This document shows, piece after piece, positions 22,870-34,300 of a stretch of DNA of 64,000 bases (positions are counted from its first letter, which is position 1; each line of letters starts with the position of its first letter). This DNA is from Bicyclus anynana. Taxonomy: Eukaryota; Arthropoda; Insecta; Lepidoptera; Nymphalidae. The notes under the pieces are model-generated. The model ran no database searches and had not been told where the DNA came from. It was given only the letters and a program-made list of their open reading frames with translations. Location: the NCBI RefSeq assembly GCF_947172395.1, contig NC_069095.1:6262001-6326000 (forward strand). Reading direction: 5' to 3'. The position numbers and the translations under genes are program-made.

Positions 22870-25800
22870 ATGTGTGTGTGTGTGTGTGTGTGTTTGTGTG
22901 TGTGAAAGAGATAGTATGTGTATGCCTTGGGTAATGTACTCGTATTATGTAATACGCTTCAGTAGAGATTCCACTTCTTCATAATTCAATGTTAATAAGA
23001 ATTCTTTTAAAACTTTTTTGCAAGCAAATAAGTTCAATGGATACATATTCAATTTTCTGTTAAGTATGTTATACAAATAACTAGATTGTGAAAAATATTG
23101 CTTTCGAGCAAAAGCGGTTCTGGTGCGTTCTGTTTTTGCAACAATATATCTATTTCTTTTAGTAGTAGGCTTAAAAGTTAGGGATATGTGCTTTCTAAGG
23201 ACAGTATTTAAAACATATAGCTTCCTGACCGAGAGTAATTCAGCAATAGAGTACAATTGTGTAGTAGGGAACATATATGGTTTGAAGAGATAATGATGAT
23301 GATGAATGATGAGGAAATTTTCACAAAAATACGGATTTACGTTAAAGACGCGAGCGTTCGCTAGTATTATTATAATATTATCTGAATTTGTGCATCTTGT
23401 AATGCTGTAGCTGCAAAATGTTGCAATTTCCTAGCGGGTCGTTAACACAGATAGCAGTAACAGAGAAACACTGTGGTCAGTTACAAAAGACGTATTATTA
23501 ACCTAAATATCCAGACTTGTAGCAAATGTTCACACACATTCAGTACTCATGTACAGTCACACGCATTAATATTTAACTATGGTAATTGGTAATGTATGCG
23601 TCATGTCACGGGAACATGAATTTAATACGTATTGTACACGATGTAATTGAAAAATTATACAGTAGGTATTTACCATAAATATTATCCAATATCACATAAT
23701 CTGAATACATAACATGTGTATTACAACTTAATTTGTAAGTTTCATATTACTGGGTGACCTATTTTGCTGTCTTCAAAAATACAGTTAATCCGGTAACTTA
23801 TATAGTTGTTATTCATAGTATTATTACTGGGCGACTTATTTTTCTTTTTGCGTTCACTATTTATTCCTGAATACTAATGAGTCTTCTCGGCCCAGGGCAT
23901 TTGGAACCCTCGTAAATGTAATTATTATCACCATTCGATACCTTATAATATTAATTAATACTTGTCATTTCAAAAGTGTTTGTAAACTAAGCCTAATTGA
24001 AATAAATAAATATTGACTATTGATACAGACCAGCGAGCATGCACCGTCGTGAACCCCTTAGAATTTATTATTAAATATATGACAAACCATATGCTGCCCT
24101 TATGTAAAATAGTATGTATTGTATAGTATAGTAGTTATAACAAATCAATATCATAGATAAAACAAACAAAAAATATACAATTATCATTAGATATAATTTA
24201 CACATGAGATATATGAACCAAATGTCTGTATTATTAATGTGTTTATGATATTTTAATAACTGTTTCATAATATATAATTCCTTACCTTAAATAAGAACAA
24301 AAAGAAGTAAACCAGGAAGCCCAATGACAGGAATGTGGCTGAGAAGGAAGCAATCCTATTTGCAAACAATGTCACATTCGGATTTGGGGTTAGAGAACCT
24401 AGGACATGGACTTGCTGGTATCTGTCATAGATGATTTTGCCAGCTGAAAAAAATGTTGGTTAGCACTGCACTCAATATTGTTAGTAGGATGTTTTGTAAA
24501 ATAAAACGTCATTTATACTCATACATACATAATACATATACAGTAGAACCTCAGTAGGTCAAATGTTAACAATTATAAATAAATTATGTTTATGGCTTTC
24601 CTTAGAAAAAATTTTGAAAACACCTTGGTAGGTATTAAGAAGTAAGTATGACTTTTTACTTGTTTTTATAAACTCATTGATTTTCATGGAGTTTACAATA
24701 TTAATTTGAGATAATAAAATTTAAATCAGTTGCCCAATTAGTTAGTTAAATATTTACTCAGTTACCTGAGTAGGAAACAATATTGTTAGTTATTAAGTTC
24801 TCTTTTTTTGGATTTGTTTACTGAGAAGTTTGTGCAAGCCTTGAAGTTCAGCTATTCCCTACAAGGCCCACTCTGAAATTAATGGAACTTGTTTCTAACA
24901 GAGTTTCTAACAAGTTCATTTCAATAATATACAATAAATACCATAGTAGAATAAGTTACCATCTGTATCTGTATCTGTAACTGATCAAGGGCTTATTTAA
25001 ATATATTATTTGAATACACAAGTATGGGTCTTAAAGGGGTTGGAATGTTTTTTCAACTTACTGAGGTTATACTCTAACACATAACATATAGAAATTAAAA
25101 ATGTAGTGTTTGTTGGTGTTTTTACAAGAATGGCGTAATTGAAATATTTACAGCTGAGTTTTAAGTTACTTGATTAGAAAAATTGCCTTTGGCTATAAGG
25201 TTAAATCTAAAAACACCAACAAAAAATACTTATTTTGTTATAATATATAACATTAATTAATGAATTTATCACATATTGTTATGTCCTTAGTTTATTATAA
25301 AATGATTTTGTTAGATGTATGCTATAAATAGTCAAGTTATTGACAAAAAATATTTATCATGCAAATAACTGTTATTTTTCCTTTTATCTTATAGTTGAAA
25401 CTAGAAATTGTGATAAAATTGTTTAAAGGTATCTAAAAACATGGCCACAAAGTATGAGACCAACCGGCTATTGATACCAGCGCTTATGCCAGCTCTAGAA
25501 ACATGTAAGATTCATTCAATATTTCTCAAAGTTTTGACCATGCTATTATTGTACATGTTTTCTTTTTTGTTGTTTTTTCATTGCAATCTAATCTATTTAG
25601 TTATTAAAAAAACATTCAGCAAATGGTCTGTATGTTGTCATGACTTGGAGGGTATCACATCCAGTGACTTGAGCCGTATGTATCCTTTTTTTTATTAAAG
25701 GTCAGCAGGAGCTTTTCTGTTTAGTCTTTTTAGGTCTCATTCTTCATTAATTGTATTGCAAGTATGTTTGGATGGTTATCAAATGGTTTGGATGGTGTTT

Positions 25801-26666
25801 GCAATTATTCACAGCATCTTGGACTGAAACCTTTGTAAAATCTCTATGTTTGAGTTGGAGGCGGTTCCCCAGAGTTGGATCCCATTAGTCCAGACAGGTT
25901 TCAAAATACACTTGTATAGCAGCAGTTTGTTGTCAAGCGAGAGACCAGACCTTTTTTTGAAAGCCAGTACATCTTGTTGAGTAGGATGCATAGAGCTTTC
26001 CTCTTGATAAATATGTGCTTTTTCCATGTAAGATTTTTATTAGGTCATGTAGGATTTACAAGACTTCTGTAAATCCAACGTGCATACTGTGCTACAGGCT
26101 GTTAAAAAGTTTCCACATTGTATTTGGAAACAAACTCTTAAGTCGGCCTCAAATCTATAGTAACAGTTTTTATAGAAAAAGAAACTTCCAAAGCATTGCA
26201 ACATAAACATTTTATATAATAAATTATTTTGCTCTCACCTATTGCTCCGCTGGCTATGTACATAAATGCAAGGCCACTGTCAATAAAATTCGTTTCTTTA
26301 ACCACTTCAGAACAAAGACTGAAAAAATAAGACATTGGATAGTTTAAAATAAAATAGATTAGGCTAGCAAGAAAAAAGTGAAAGGCGACACTGAAGATTT
26401 CTTTCAGCAAAGAAATAATTATGTATTTTATTGGCGTTTACAACTATAGGATAGAAAGTTACAATGCTGCATTTTTAAAGTCGTTAAAACGAACAAAACC
26501 TATTAAGAAATTCATTTGGAAGATTTAAAAGCAGTAATGAAACTGATACTTTAAAATATGTTTTTTTGTAATCAGTTTAACACTTTTAAGTAATTTTAAT
26601 AAAACAAACTTACGCTAAAATATAGGATGAAGATAATACGATTAGCGCACATTTAAAAATTAACAT
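17739..26666 (-). CDS. Frag1/DRAM/TMEM150-type membrane protein, complete gene
   Basis: Seven exons on the minus strand: 26666-26614 (ATG at 26666), 26318-26239, 24443-24286, 20936-20865, 20218-20080, 19282-19161, 18563-17739. All junctions are GT..AG and in phase. Exons 1-6 encode 208 residues with a hydrophobic start (CALIVLSSSYILA), NFIDSGLAF, the RYQQVHVLG turn, and AYVCHVVSSLCSYVLTAIF; this order matches the DRAM/TMEM150 family, multi-pass proteins of lysosomal or plasma membrane linked to autophagy or lipid-kinase scaffolding. The last exon first reads 48 codons to TGA (18419-18417), giving 256 residues, a usual family length. A 108-nt GT..AG segment (18430-18323) contains the TGA; removing it keeps frame and extends the protein to 446 residues with a long Asn/Asp/Ser-rich tail. 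Diverges from MSH2. Family call is by motif order from memory. Confidence 0.83.
18970..19110 (-). repeat. SINE family D
   Basis: Minus strand head CCTCAATAGCTCAGCGGTAA, shared with the copy at 42265. In DRAM-type intron 6, next to exon 6. Confidence 0.55.
19161..19282 (-). CDS. DRAM-type exon 6
   Basis: Acceptor TTGGTTGCAG, donor GAG|GTGAGT. Encodes GAYVCHVVSSLCSYVLTAIF and the following CIFILSFEKDYEYFSE, the most diagnostic DRAM-like stretch. Confidence 0.9.
20080..20218 (-). CDS. DRAM-type exon 5
   Basis: Acceptor TTTCTTTCCAG, donor G|GTAAGG. Encodes IITTFISTLF, then NVSFLFLVIMAIFGTVSSF. Confidence 0.87.
20306..20545 (+). repeat. SINE family B
   Basis: GGTTCGATCCCCGGCTGGGCC and the GTAGAAA.CGAAA..GTGTGGATTTTCATCC block; deletions in the middle. 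Confidence 0.8.
20569..20792 (-). repeat. SINE family B, inverted partner
   Basis: Opposite orientation to the copy at 20306 with about 25 bp between; the two can fold into a long hairpin in the DRAM-type intron 4. Confidence 0.8.
20865..20936 (-). CDS. DRAM-type exon 4
   Basis: 72 nt, phase 0 on both sides; acceptor TTTTTTCCAG, donor CAG|GTTGGT. Encodes the membrane segment ALNIFICGFGTLYIWVQ. Confidence 0.85.
21030..21222 (+). mobile_element. Helitron 3' fragment
   Basis: GAGCAGAGCAGTGAAGAGAA and GGGAAAACGGGAGAAGTTAC block, end GGCGTCCGCTAG. Confidence 0.7.
21229..21411 (+). mobile_element. Short complete Helitron, 183 bp
   Basis: A|TCTATACTAATATTATAAAG ... GCGTCAGCTAG|T. 5' and 3' ends both intact, no internal gene. 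Confidence 0.85.
21840..22270. repeat. TTTAGTCGAGTA cluster
   Basis: At least six copies of TTTAGTCGAGT(A/C), the last inverted (TACTCGACTAAA), at irregular spacing. Confidence 0.7.
22642..23274 (-). mobile_element. LINE, 3' end (CR1/Jockey type), 5' truncated
   Basis: Minus strand reading TRTAFARKQYFSQSSYLYN ... CKKVLKEFLLTLNYEEVE, the C-terminus of a non-LTR polymerase, then a 3' UTR with a (TG)n block and a (TTTTA)n tail. Confidence 0.8.
22835..22905 (+). repeat. (TG)n microsatellite
   Basis: About 70 bp of TG with few interruptions, inside the LINE 3' UTR. Confidence 0.95.
23275..24285. other. DRAM-type intron, nothing recognised
   Basis: AT-rich; a Helitron-like scrap GCGAGCGTTCGCTAG at 23349-23363 is the only hint of an element. 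Confidence 0.5.
24286..24443 (-). CDS. DRAM-type exon 3
   Basis: Acceptor TTTTTTCAG, donor AAG|GTAAGG. Encodes KIIYDRYQQVHVLG, then NRIASFSATFLSLGFLVYFF, a membrane segment. Confidence 0.88.
25809..26027 (-). mobile_element. Jockey-type reverse transcriptase fragment
   Basis: Minus strand LSLDNKLLLYKCILKPVW, IQLWGTASNSNIEILQRFQS, the RT C-terminal block of Jockey LINEs; isolated piece in DRAM-type intron 2. Confidence 0.9.
26239..26318 (-). CDS. DRAM-type exon 2
   Basis: Acceptor TATTTTTTCAG, donor G|GTGAGA. Encodes LCSEVVKETNFIDSGLAFMY and IASGAI, the conserved extracytoplasmic D-x-G stretch of the family. Confidence 0.85.
26614..26666 (-). CDS. DRAM-type exon 1 (start codon)
   Basis: Encodes MLIFKCALIVLSSSYIL. 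This ATG is chosen over one at 26651-26649 because only this frame joins exon 2 without a stop. Donor GC|GTAAGT. Confidence 0.8.
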
Positions 26667-27129
26667 ATTAAGCCCAACCTATACGTAGTTAAACAAAATT
26701 TAATTATTAAAAAATTGTACACACAACACAATCCCCAAGACGTCAGTTTCTAAATGACAGAGACAGACAGCACAGGACAGACAGACTATAAATTAAAATG
26801 TTTGATGACTGAGAACTGAGAAGAATGACAGCAAGAAATCCTTTGACAATTTAGACTATGGACCTGTTTTGCGCCCAATTTCACCAACAAAAAAGTCTCG
26901 TTATTTTGAGGGGGAAGAGGTAAACTCACACATCGAAAATATTTAACACCATTAAATATATTCTGTGTTCATACACTCCACACAACTATAAATTTGACCT
27001 GCAATACACACACGCGTAATTTTTACACAGACTAACAAACACACCCGTCAAAAGAATCGATTCTTTTTATAAATAGCTTTTAATACAAAAATAAAATTAA
27101 GGTATAAATACTTACAAATGAAACGTTAC

Positions 27130-27345
27130 TCCATTTTTACTAAACTACAAGTTTTTGGCCGTTTTTTATGCCATTCAACTACACAAACCGGCATTTTTAG
27201 GGAGCTCTTTACACGACGAAAACGATTATAACAATGAATCATCGGTTCTATAGCAACAGTTTTTATAAACGAGTTAGATCATTGAATTTTGATCTTTGCC
27301 AGAGGGGTAACGGTTTGCGAGGCAGGTCCTGTTATTAATGGTCGA
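27130..27345 (-). mobile_element. Partial copy of the 27618 hAT-like MITE
   Basis: Inverted relative of 27618: GGGAGCTCTTTA, CCATTCAACTACACAAA and GCGAGGCAGGTCC blocks; ends diverged. Confidence 0.75.
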
Positions 27346-27617
27346 AGCAGAAATCAGAATGAATGACAAGGAACATAATTGAATGACATATAAAACCAAA
27401 AATCAGTTCCACAGAGTGAAGATGGCAGAGACTGGTAGAGACGATATGCCACGGAGGAATTAAAATATCAGACCACAAGTAAGCCATAAACTATTTATTT
27501 TCGGATATCCTGAATACTCATAAACCTAAAATTGTCTTTATTTAAATAAGATTGATTGATTAATTTTATTAAACAAATACAAAATGTAGTATTCTGTCAA
27601 ACATCATCAACAATAAC

Positions 27618-27927
27618 CTCAGACCAACTATTGTAGGACCTGCCTCTCTAGGTGTTACTTTTCTGTCAAAGTATATGATCAATGATCTAATGCGATTATA
27701 AAAGCTGTCTCTATGGAATCGATTTTAAATAGTTGTAATCGTGTTCGTCGGTTAAAGAGCTCCGTAAAAATACCTTTTTGTGTAGTTGAATAGTGTAAAA
27801 AACGCACAAAAACTTCTAGTTTAGTATAAGTTATATACCAAATCTAAGATCGTTTTCCTTAGAAAATGACAGACAGTTTTGTTTGTGACTATGAGTGCGA
27901 TACAGGTCCTTCTATAATTGGTCTGAG
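27618..27927 (+). mobile_element. hAT-like MITE, 310 bp, with 8-bp target duplication
   Basis: Ends CTCAGACCAA..TATTGTAGGACCTG inverted, flanked by ACAATAAC at 27610-27617 and 27928-27935. Sits between the DRAM-type and MSH2 starts. Confidence 0.88.
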
Positions 27928-28285
27928 ACAATAACACATAGTTGTCTGTGATTTCAATTTACTTTTACTTGACTTTTACTGTTTTTTTGTTAAATTGTCA
28001 AGGTGCTGTCAGTGTCAAGCAAGTGTCAAATTTTTAATTTTGCCGCTAATTTGTATTTCCATTCAAATACACTAAAATTATAAATAACTATTAAATATCC
28101 ATACTCCATATTGTTTACACTGTAATTTGTATGGAACTAAAATAAATAATAATTGAAGCACTTAGAAAATGCATTATAATTAAAAAAATATAACCTTTTT
28201 TAAATATTATTTTGTGGGTAACTATTACTTACTTTAAAACTTTTAACAATAAATTCCAATTTACTACCAATTCACGCGGGTTAAA

Positions 28286-28322
28286 ATGTCATCGTTACAA
28301 CCTATACAAGCCTTAAATCTGG
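28286..28322 (+). CDS. MSH2: MSH2 exon 1 (start codon)
   Basis: Encodes MSSLQPIQALNL plus one base; donor G|GTAAGT. ATG context TTAAAATG. Joined to exon 2 it gives an N-terminus like other MSH2 proteins, which supports this start. Confidence 0.85.
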
Positions 28323-31300
28323 GTAAGTTAAATATTAATTATTAATAGAAAGTCAGGACCTGCAATAGGATCCATTATTACAACTCTTATACACCTAATT
28401 TTACTTATCTCGTAGGCCTTCAATTCTAGAACAAAACATACAGACCGCATTAGATACCTATTTATATGAGTGTATCAACACCAACAATATTTTATACTAT
28501 AGACATGTTACATGCCTGAAAAATCACCACAAAAAGTGATCTGAATTTAACTATTCCACTGAGCACTAACATGCACAATTATGTGTTTATCAAGGACGAC
28601 CACACAAAAGATGGGAGGATGACCTGCCGAAAGGATGGCAAGGAAAGGCTAGAGATTAGAGTGGCAAAGTCTGGAGGAGGCCTATGTTGAAAGACAATCT
28701 GACTGCTCTGGTGTATAAATTAAGTAATAGTATTAAGTATAACATATGTATTTAGCTGTTAGAGAATAAAGGCTATTTTTATTTTATTTTATTTAAGTAT
28801 TTACATTTTATATTTAATTATATATATAGTTTTACACTTCCTGATCACTAAACTCGACATTGTAGTCAATATTTAGGTATTATTTGTTAATATAACTTCT
28901 GTTGTTTAATATGCCACTAAATGATATTAAGACACTTATGCACTTCTTTGATGCGCTATGCACATTTCTGATGCGCTAGTGCCGCCCTATCTCATTTATA
29001 AAATATTGTTGATCGCACAGATAAAAAAATTAAGTTTGATTTTGTTGTATTTAATCTTTAATAATTATAAAAAAAGAAAGATTTATTGTTCCTTTGCATT
29101 ATCTCTGAAACTACTGGACTTATTTGAAAAGTTCTTTCACCAATGGAAAGCTACATTAAGAGAGTAACTTTGACTTGTTCCCTACCCCTATCCTTTCCCA
29201 CCCTACCCCTACCCTACTCATACCCTACCCCTACCCTAGTCATACCCTATCCCTACCCTAGTCATACCCTTGCCCTACCCTACACCTACCCTTCCATACT
29301 CCCACCCTACACCTACCCTACCAGACCCCTACTCAACCCTACCCCTATCCTAAGTATCCTCTGTCCTTCTCCTGGGTCTTGGCTACCTCTTCACCAATTT
29401 TGAGCCAAATTGATCTAGGAGATCTCGAGTCATAAGTGTTGTAACAAACCTGACTTTCTTTTATATATATAGATTCCCAAGAGAATTGGCACTAAGGGTT
29501 CACTCAGGATTTCCCATATTTCCTATAAACACTGAAGTAATTTATTGAAACACTTAGATTAAATATGCCAAAAGCTGTGACCATGGTGAACCCGAAAAGA
29601 AAGGGTTGATTGACGATCAATTATAAATCAACATATTTAAGTGAAGTTACTACCTACTACCTTTAATTATTATAAATTTAGGATTAGGAAATTAAAATAT
29701 ATTTTTTTATAAATCATATTCATTTTATTACACTCATTGAGTATATGGTATTAACCTCTCACACCCCATACAATAGTTCTTTGCTTTGCATGTAAGAGAT
29801 TAAGTTGTAGAACTTACACCCTAGGGAAATGTAAATTAATCTATACTAATATTATAAAGAGGTAAAGTTTGTAAGTTTGTCACATTTTTTAAATGGGGTA
29901 ATCTTCGGAACTACTGGTCCGATTTAAAAAATTCTTTCACCAGTAGAATGCTACACTATCGGGGAGTGCTATAGGCTATATTTTATATTGATATCATATA
30001 TATTAGCCGAGTTATCACAGTTTTTGTCATACAGGTCGGACTGAAAATCCTCTTAAACAGAATTATTCGCATGCGCTGCCTTAACTATTGTGTAAAATTG
30101 AAATTAATGTATGGAGACGTTATGTATCTTTAAAAGTTCTACAAAAAAGTCCGCGACACCATATATCTATCTTCTATATATTATCAGATATAGTACCTTT
30201 TGTGTTTTAAAAATTATTAATTTTATATACTTAGGTTTACGTCATTATTTATACAACTAAACTTTAATCCTTATTAAAATAAATAATTTAATAATCACAA
30301 GGATATTATGGAGATAAGATTTGCCCTTTACAGTATGTTAATTACTTAAATAGTTTCGGAGATAATACAAAATTTCTAAAAGACGCAGAAATTCCGCTAT
30401 ATGGCGCCCGGCGCTTTCATTTATGTAGTTCCCGTTCCCGTGTGAATATGGGAAGCAAATATAGCCCATAACACTCGCAAATAACGTAGCTTTCTATTGG
30501 TAAAACAATTTTCCAAATCGGTCCAGTAGATCCAGAGATAACCTCCTACAACCACACGAACTTTACCTCTTTATATTATTAGCATAGAAGTCTCTATTTC
30601 TTTTGGTCATACCACCATGACTCTCGAAGGACTGGACCGATTTTGCTAAGGGTAGGAGTAAGAAGCAGTTACAGGGTAGGGTAGGGTACGGGTAGAGAAG
30701 CGTAGGGGTAGGGTAGGTTTAGGGCCGGGTTTAGGGTAGTGGTAGGGTAGGGGTAGAGGTCGGGTAGTGGTAGGGTAGAGGTACGGGTAGGATAGGGAAG
30801 TGGTAGGGTAGGGGTAGGGTAGGCGTGAGATAGGGGTAGGAAAAGGATAGGGTACGGGGAGGGTAGGGGTAGGATGGGGGTAGGGGTAGGATGGGAGTAG
30901 GGTGTAGGTAAGGTAGGGGTAGGGTAGGGGTAGGTTTGGGGTAGGGTAGGGGTAGGGTAGGGTACGGGTAGGGTAGATTTTGGGTTTGGGTAGGGTAGGG
31001 TTGGGGTAGTGGTATTGTAGGGGTAGGGTAGGGTAGGGGTAGTAGTAAAGTTGACATCGAAATTTACGCGGACGAAGTCGCGGGCGTCCGCTAGTATTAA
31101 ATATTTTTACAGTCATCATACATTTAAATTAAATTTGCATTTTTATTTGTTTCAGATTCAGTACAGCAACAAGCATTTGTTAAATACTTTCATTCTTTAC
31201 CTGATGTAAGCAAATTCAATTTTTACTCTTATTGATTCCATAAATATTAAACAAAACAATAAATTATAAATTAATCTATGATAATTGTAAACAAGCTAGT

Positions 31301-34300
31301 TAACTTTGAAACCATGATACTATGGTATCCTTAGCACCTTTCGTTTTTTTCCATATTGATCCCCAAAATCCTTGTTTTTCAGTAGTTCGTTCTACAAGAG
31401 TTGAAGGAGCTTCAGTGTTTCTTGAGAGTTCTTTATTTTGTTCTTGATCATTTGTTTGAGGGCTTGTTTTAATTGTTGTTGGTTCTAAATAGGGTTCAGT
31501 ATTTTTATCAGTATGTTCTTTGAACAATGGCCCAAAATCATCATGTGCAATGAAAGCTGTAGGATTTTTTTCTGGAATGTCTAGTTGTCTACTATCTGTT
31601 GGGGCAAAGTTTTCTAATTGTGGATTGTTATTAGTCTGTAATTGCTCTAGATTTTGTTTTTCAAGAGATTCCAATTGTTGACCAATATTTTCTTGTCCAG
31701 AGGGCTGTAAATTTTTTTCCATGTTTTGCTGGCTTTGTGTTTTTTGACCCCAATTTTGCTGTTCAAAGTTGTTTAACTGATGAGTTATTTGTTGTTCTTC
31801 TAAAGGCTCTGAAGGTTGCTCTATATTTGGCTGTCTAACAGATTCTAAATTCTGTGCATCTTTTTGTGCCACAATAGGCTCATGATGTTGATTCATACTT
31901 TGTTGATTAAAAGGCTCCAAATACTGTTCTATATTTTGCTGGTTAAAGTTATGTGGTTCTTGACCCCAATTTTGCTTTTCAAAGTTGTTTAACTGTTGAG
32001 TTATTTGTTGTTCTTCTATAGGTTGCTCGACATTTGGTTGTCCAACAGATAATAAATTCTGTGCAACTTTTTGTGGCTCTAAAGGATCTAAATGTTGTTC
32101 TATATTTTGTTCTTCATTAGGCTTCAAATATGGACCCATGTTTTGCTGGTCCAAGCTCTGTGTCTGTTTTTGCTGTTCAATATTTTCTAATACCACTGTT
32201 GACGTTTCCTGTCGTGGTTCATAACTAGCAGTCATTGGTATACTACCAATCTGTTTTTCAATTACAGGATTATTTAATGAACTCGGTAACTTGAATTTTT
32301 GGGTAGGATCTTCTGGTACTGAAATTAAATTTATGTTATCATTCTCAAGACTGTGCTTTGGATCGGCAGTAGAATTTGTTATTGGTTCTATAATTGTGCT
32401 AACGTCATTCCGAACATTTTGTGTATTCGCCTCATTTTGTGGATTAATGCCTGTTACACTTAAATTTAAAGGTTTTACTGACATAGCTCTTTGGTTTTTA
32501 GTCAAACTTAAAGGTACTATTTCTTCTGGTGTTTCAGAATTGCTTTTTTCAGTTATAGTTGTTTCAATTGAAGAATCTTCCGGACCGATGTCCCCACGTC
32601 CAACATCAATAGGATTTTTATTAGATTCAGGTGGAGATTTATCTGTTTTTGTAGTATCTTGAGATTTAGGGTCTGGTGTTTGGACTTGTACTGTTACATA
32701 CTTCATCGTAGTAGTTTCGCTTTGTATGTTTGTATCATCCTTAGGCAACTTATCTTCGTTATGTGCTGTATTTTCTATTGGTATCACCGGATTGGCTTGT
32801 TGAGTATTAAATGGAATATTTGATTCTGTTGCTGTTTCACTTCCATCAAAATTATGATTATGGAAATAACTTCCATGTCCAGGATAACGACAGATCCACC
32901 TGTTATTATTTTGTGATATCTGTGAATGATAATATGGTGAGTGTGGAATATCTCCATTGTTTATAAAAGGAACAAATCTGTCATCTGTAGTCCACGGTCC
33001 ATAAAACTGATGTCCTCCATAGGTGTTTTCCATATCTTGACCAAAATTTGCTACATTCCATGCATGGTGTCCCAAATCTAGTAAAGGATTTTATAATTAT
33101 AATTAATATTTATAAGGTATTATGTAAATAAAATATATCAAACATGCTTTAGATAATTCAGTTTTTCTACATAGTACTTAATAGGTATATATTTAGTAAG
33201 CGGATAAACTAAACTAATATTATATAGAGGCAAGATTTGATTTCTTGATTTCTGTTTATTTTTTGTACTTAAAAAAACTTTTTAAAAAATCTTTTCCTAT
33301 TACTTGCCCTTTATTTTATCCCCATATTCCCACAGAAACTCAGAAAACATGGGGCATATGTTAGTAAGTACACATAAAAAGACTTCTGTTGTTTCACACA
33401 AGCTTTGGTCAATATATAGAATCTAACACTATCGTACAATAATATGGGATTCTATTTGAAACTTAAAGTTATATCTTAATTCTTATTATATATTTCAATT
33501 TTTTAAATGGATGTAATTATATAATATGCAACTACTTTAAAGAATTGAAATATACTTTAACATTATAGTAATTTACTTAGATTTCATCAGTATAATTAAT
33601 GCTTCATATGTGGTCAAGGCTTTGAAGACACACACACTAGGGTTCATTTACATGGAAGGGTAAAGTTAAACAGCTTATAATAAAAACTGTCAGTTGTCTT
33701 TTTATTTGATTTGAGTATGTATTTAATTACAAAACAAGTTAATATTAGTTATACTTTCACAACTCAAACATAGCTAGTTTTTATCAAAGATAATATAAGA
33801 TAATATATGATAAATTCAGCAACTTTCAGGAGTCATGGAAAAATATGACAAATGTTGATTATTTTTTAAATATCATATGTATGCTCATAAAACATCTTAT
33901 AAACAACTTATTACAAAAAATGGGTAGTGTAATAAGGAAAAATGATTCTATTTTATTAAAAAAATATTCAAAAAGAAGAGGAAATTCTCTAAAAAGAGGT
34001 CTAACTTTTATCTGTAAGTCCAATACTCTAGTTTGCCAAGAGGGACGAAAATATTTATGGCCTCAAATGGAGAATCTGTACCAAGAGAAGGCGATATTCC
34101 ATCCAATTTCTGATTTTTTAAAAATCATTAACAATCTCTTTAAAATTCAATCACCTTATTTGATGATTTTCCGTGACTCCTAAAGTTGCCAAAAAGAGCT
34201 AGTGAAGTTAGTATTTTAAGACATTAGACAATATAACAACACATAGTTAGAACACATTAGTAGTATTACATTAGTAATTTTAGTACAGTCATAAATTATG

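Noticed and set aside
22802..22984. CVCVCV ORF
   Set aside because: Translation of (TG)n.
30646..31119. Pro/Tyr/Leu-rich ORFs (also 4157, 29143, 39865)
   Set aside because: Frames through GGGTAG/CCCTAC minisatellites inside Helitrons.
33845..34183. 112-codon ORF in the nested gene intron
   Set aside because: Lies within a MITE between inverted ends, AT-rich codons, no domain or signal.
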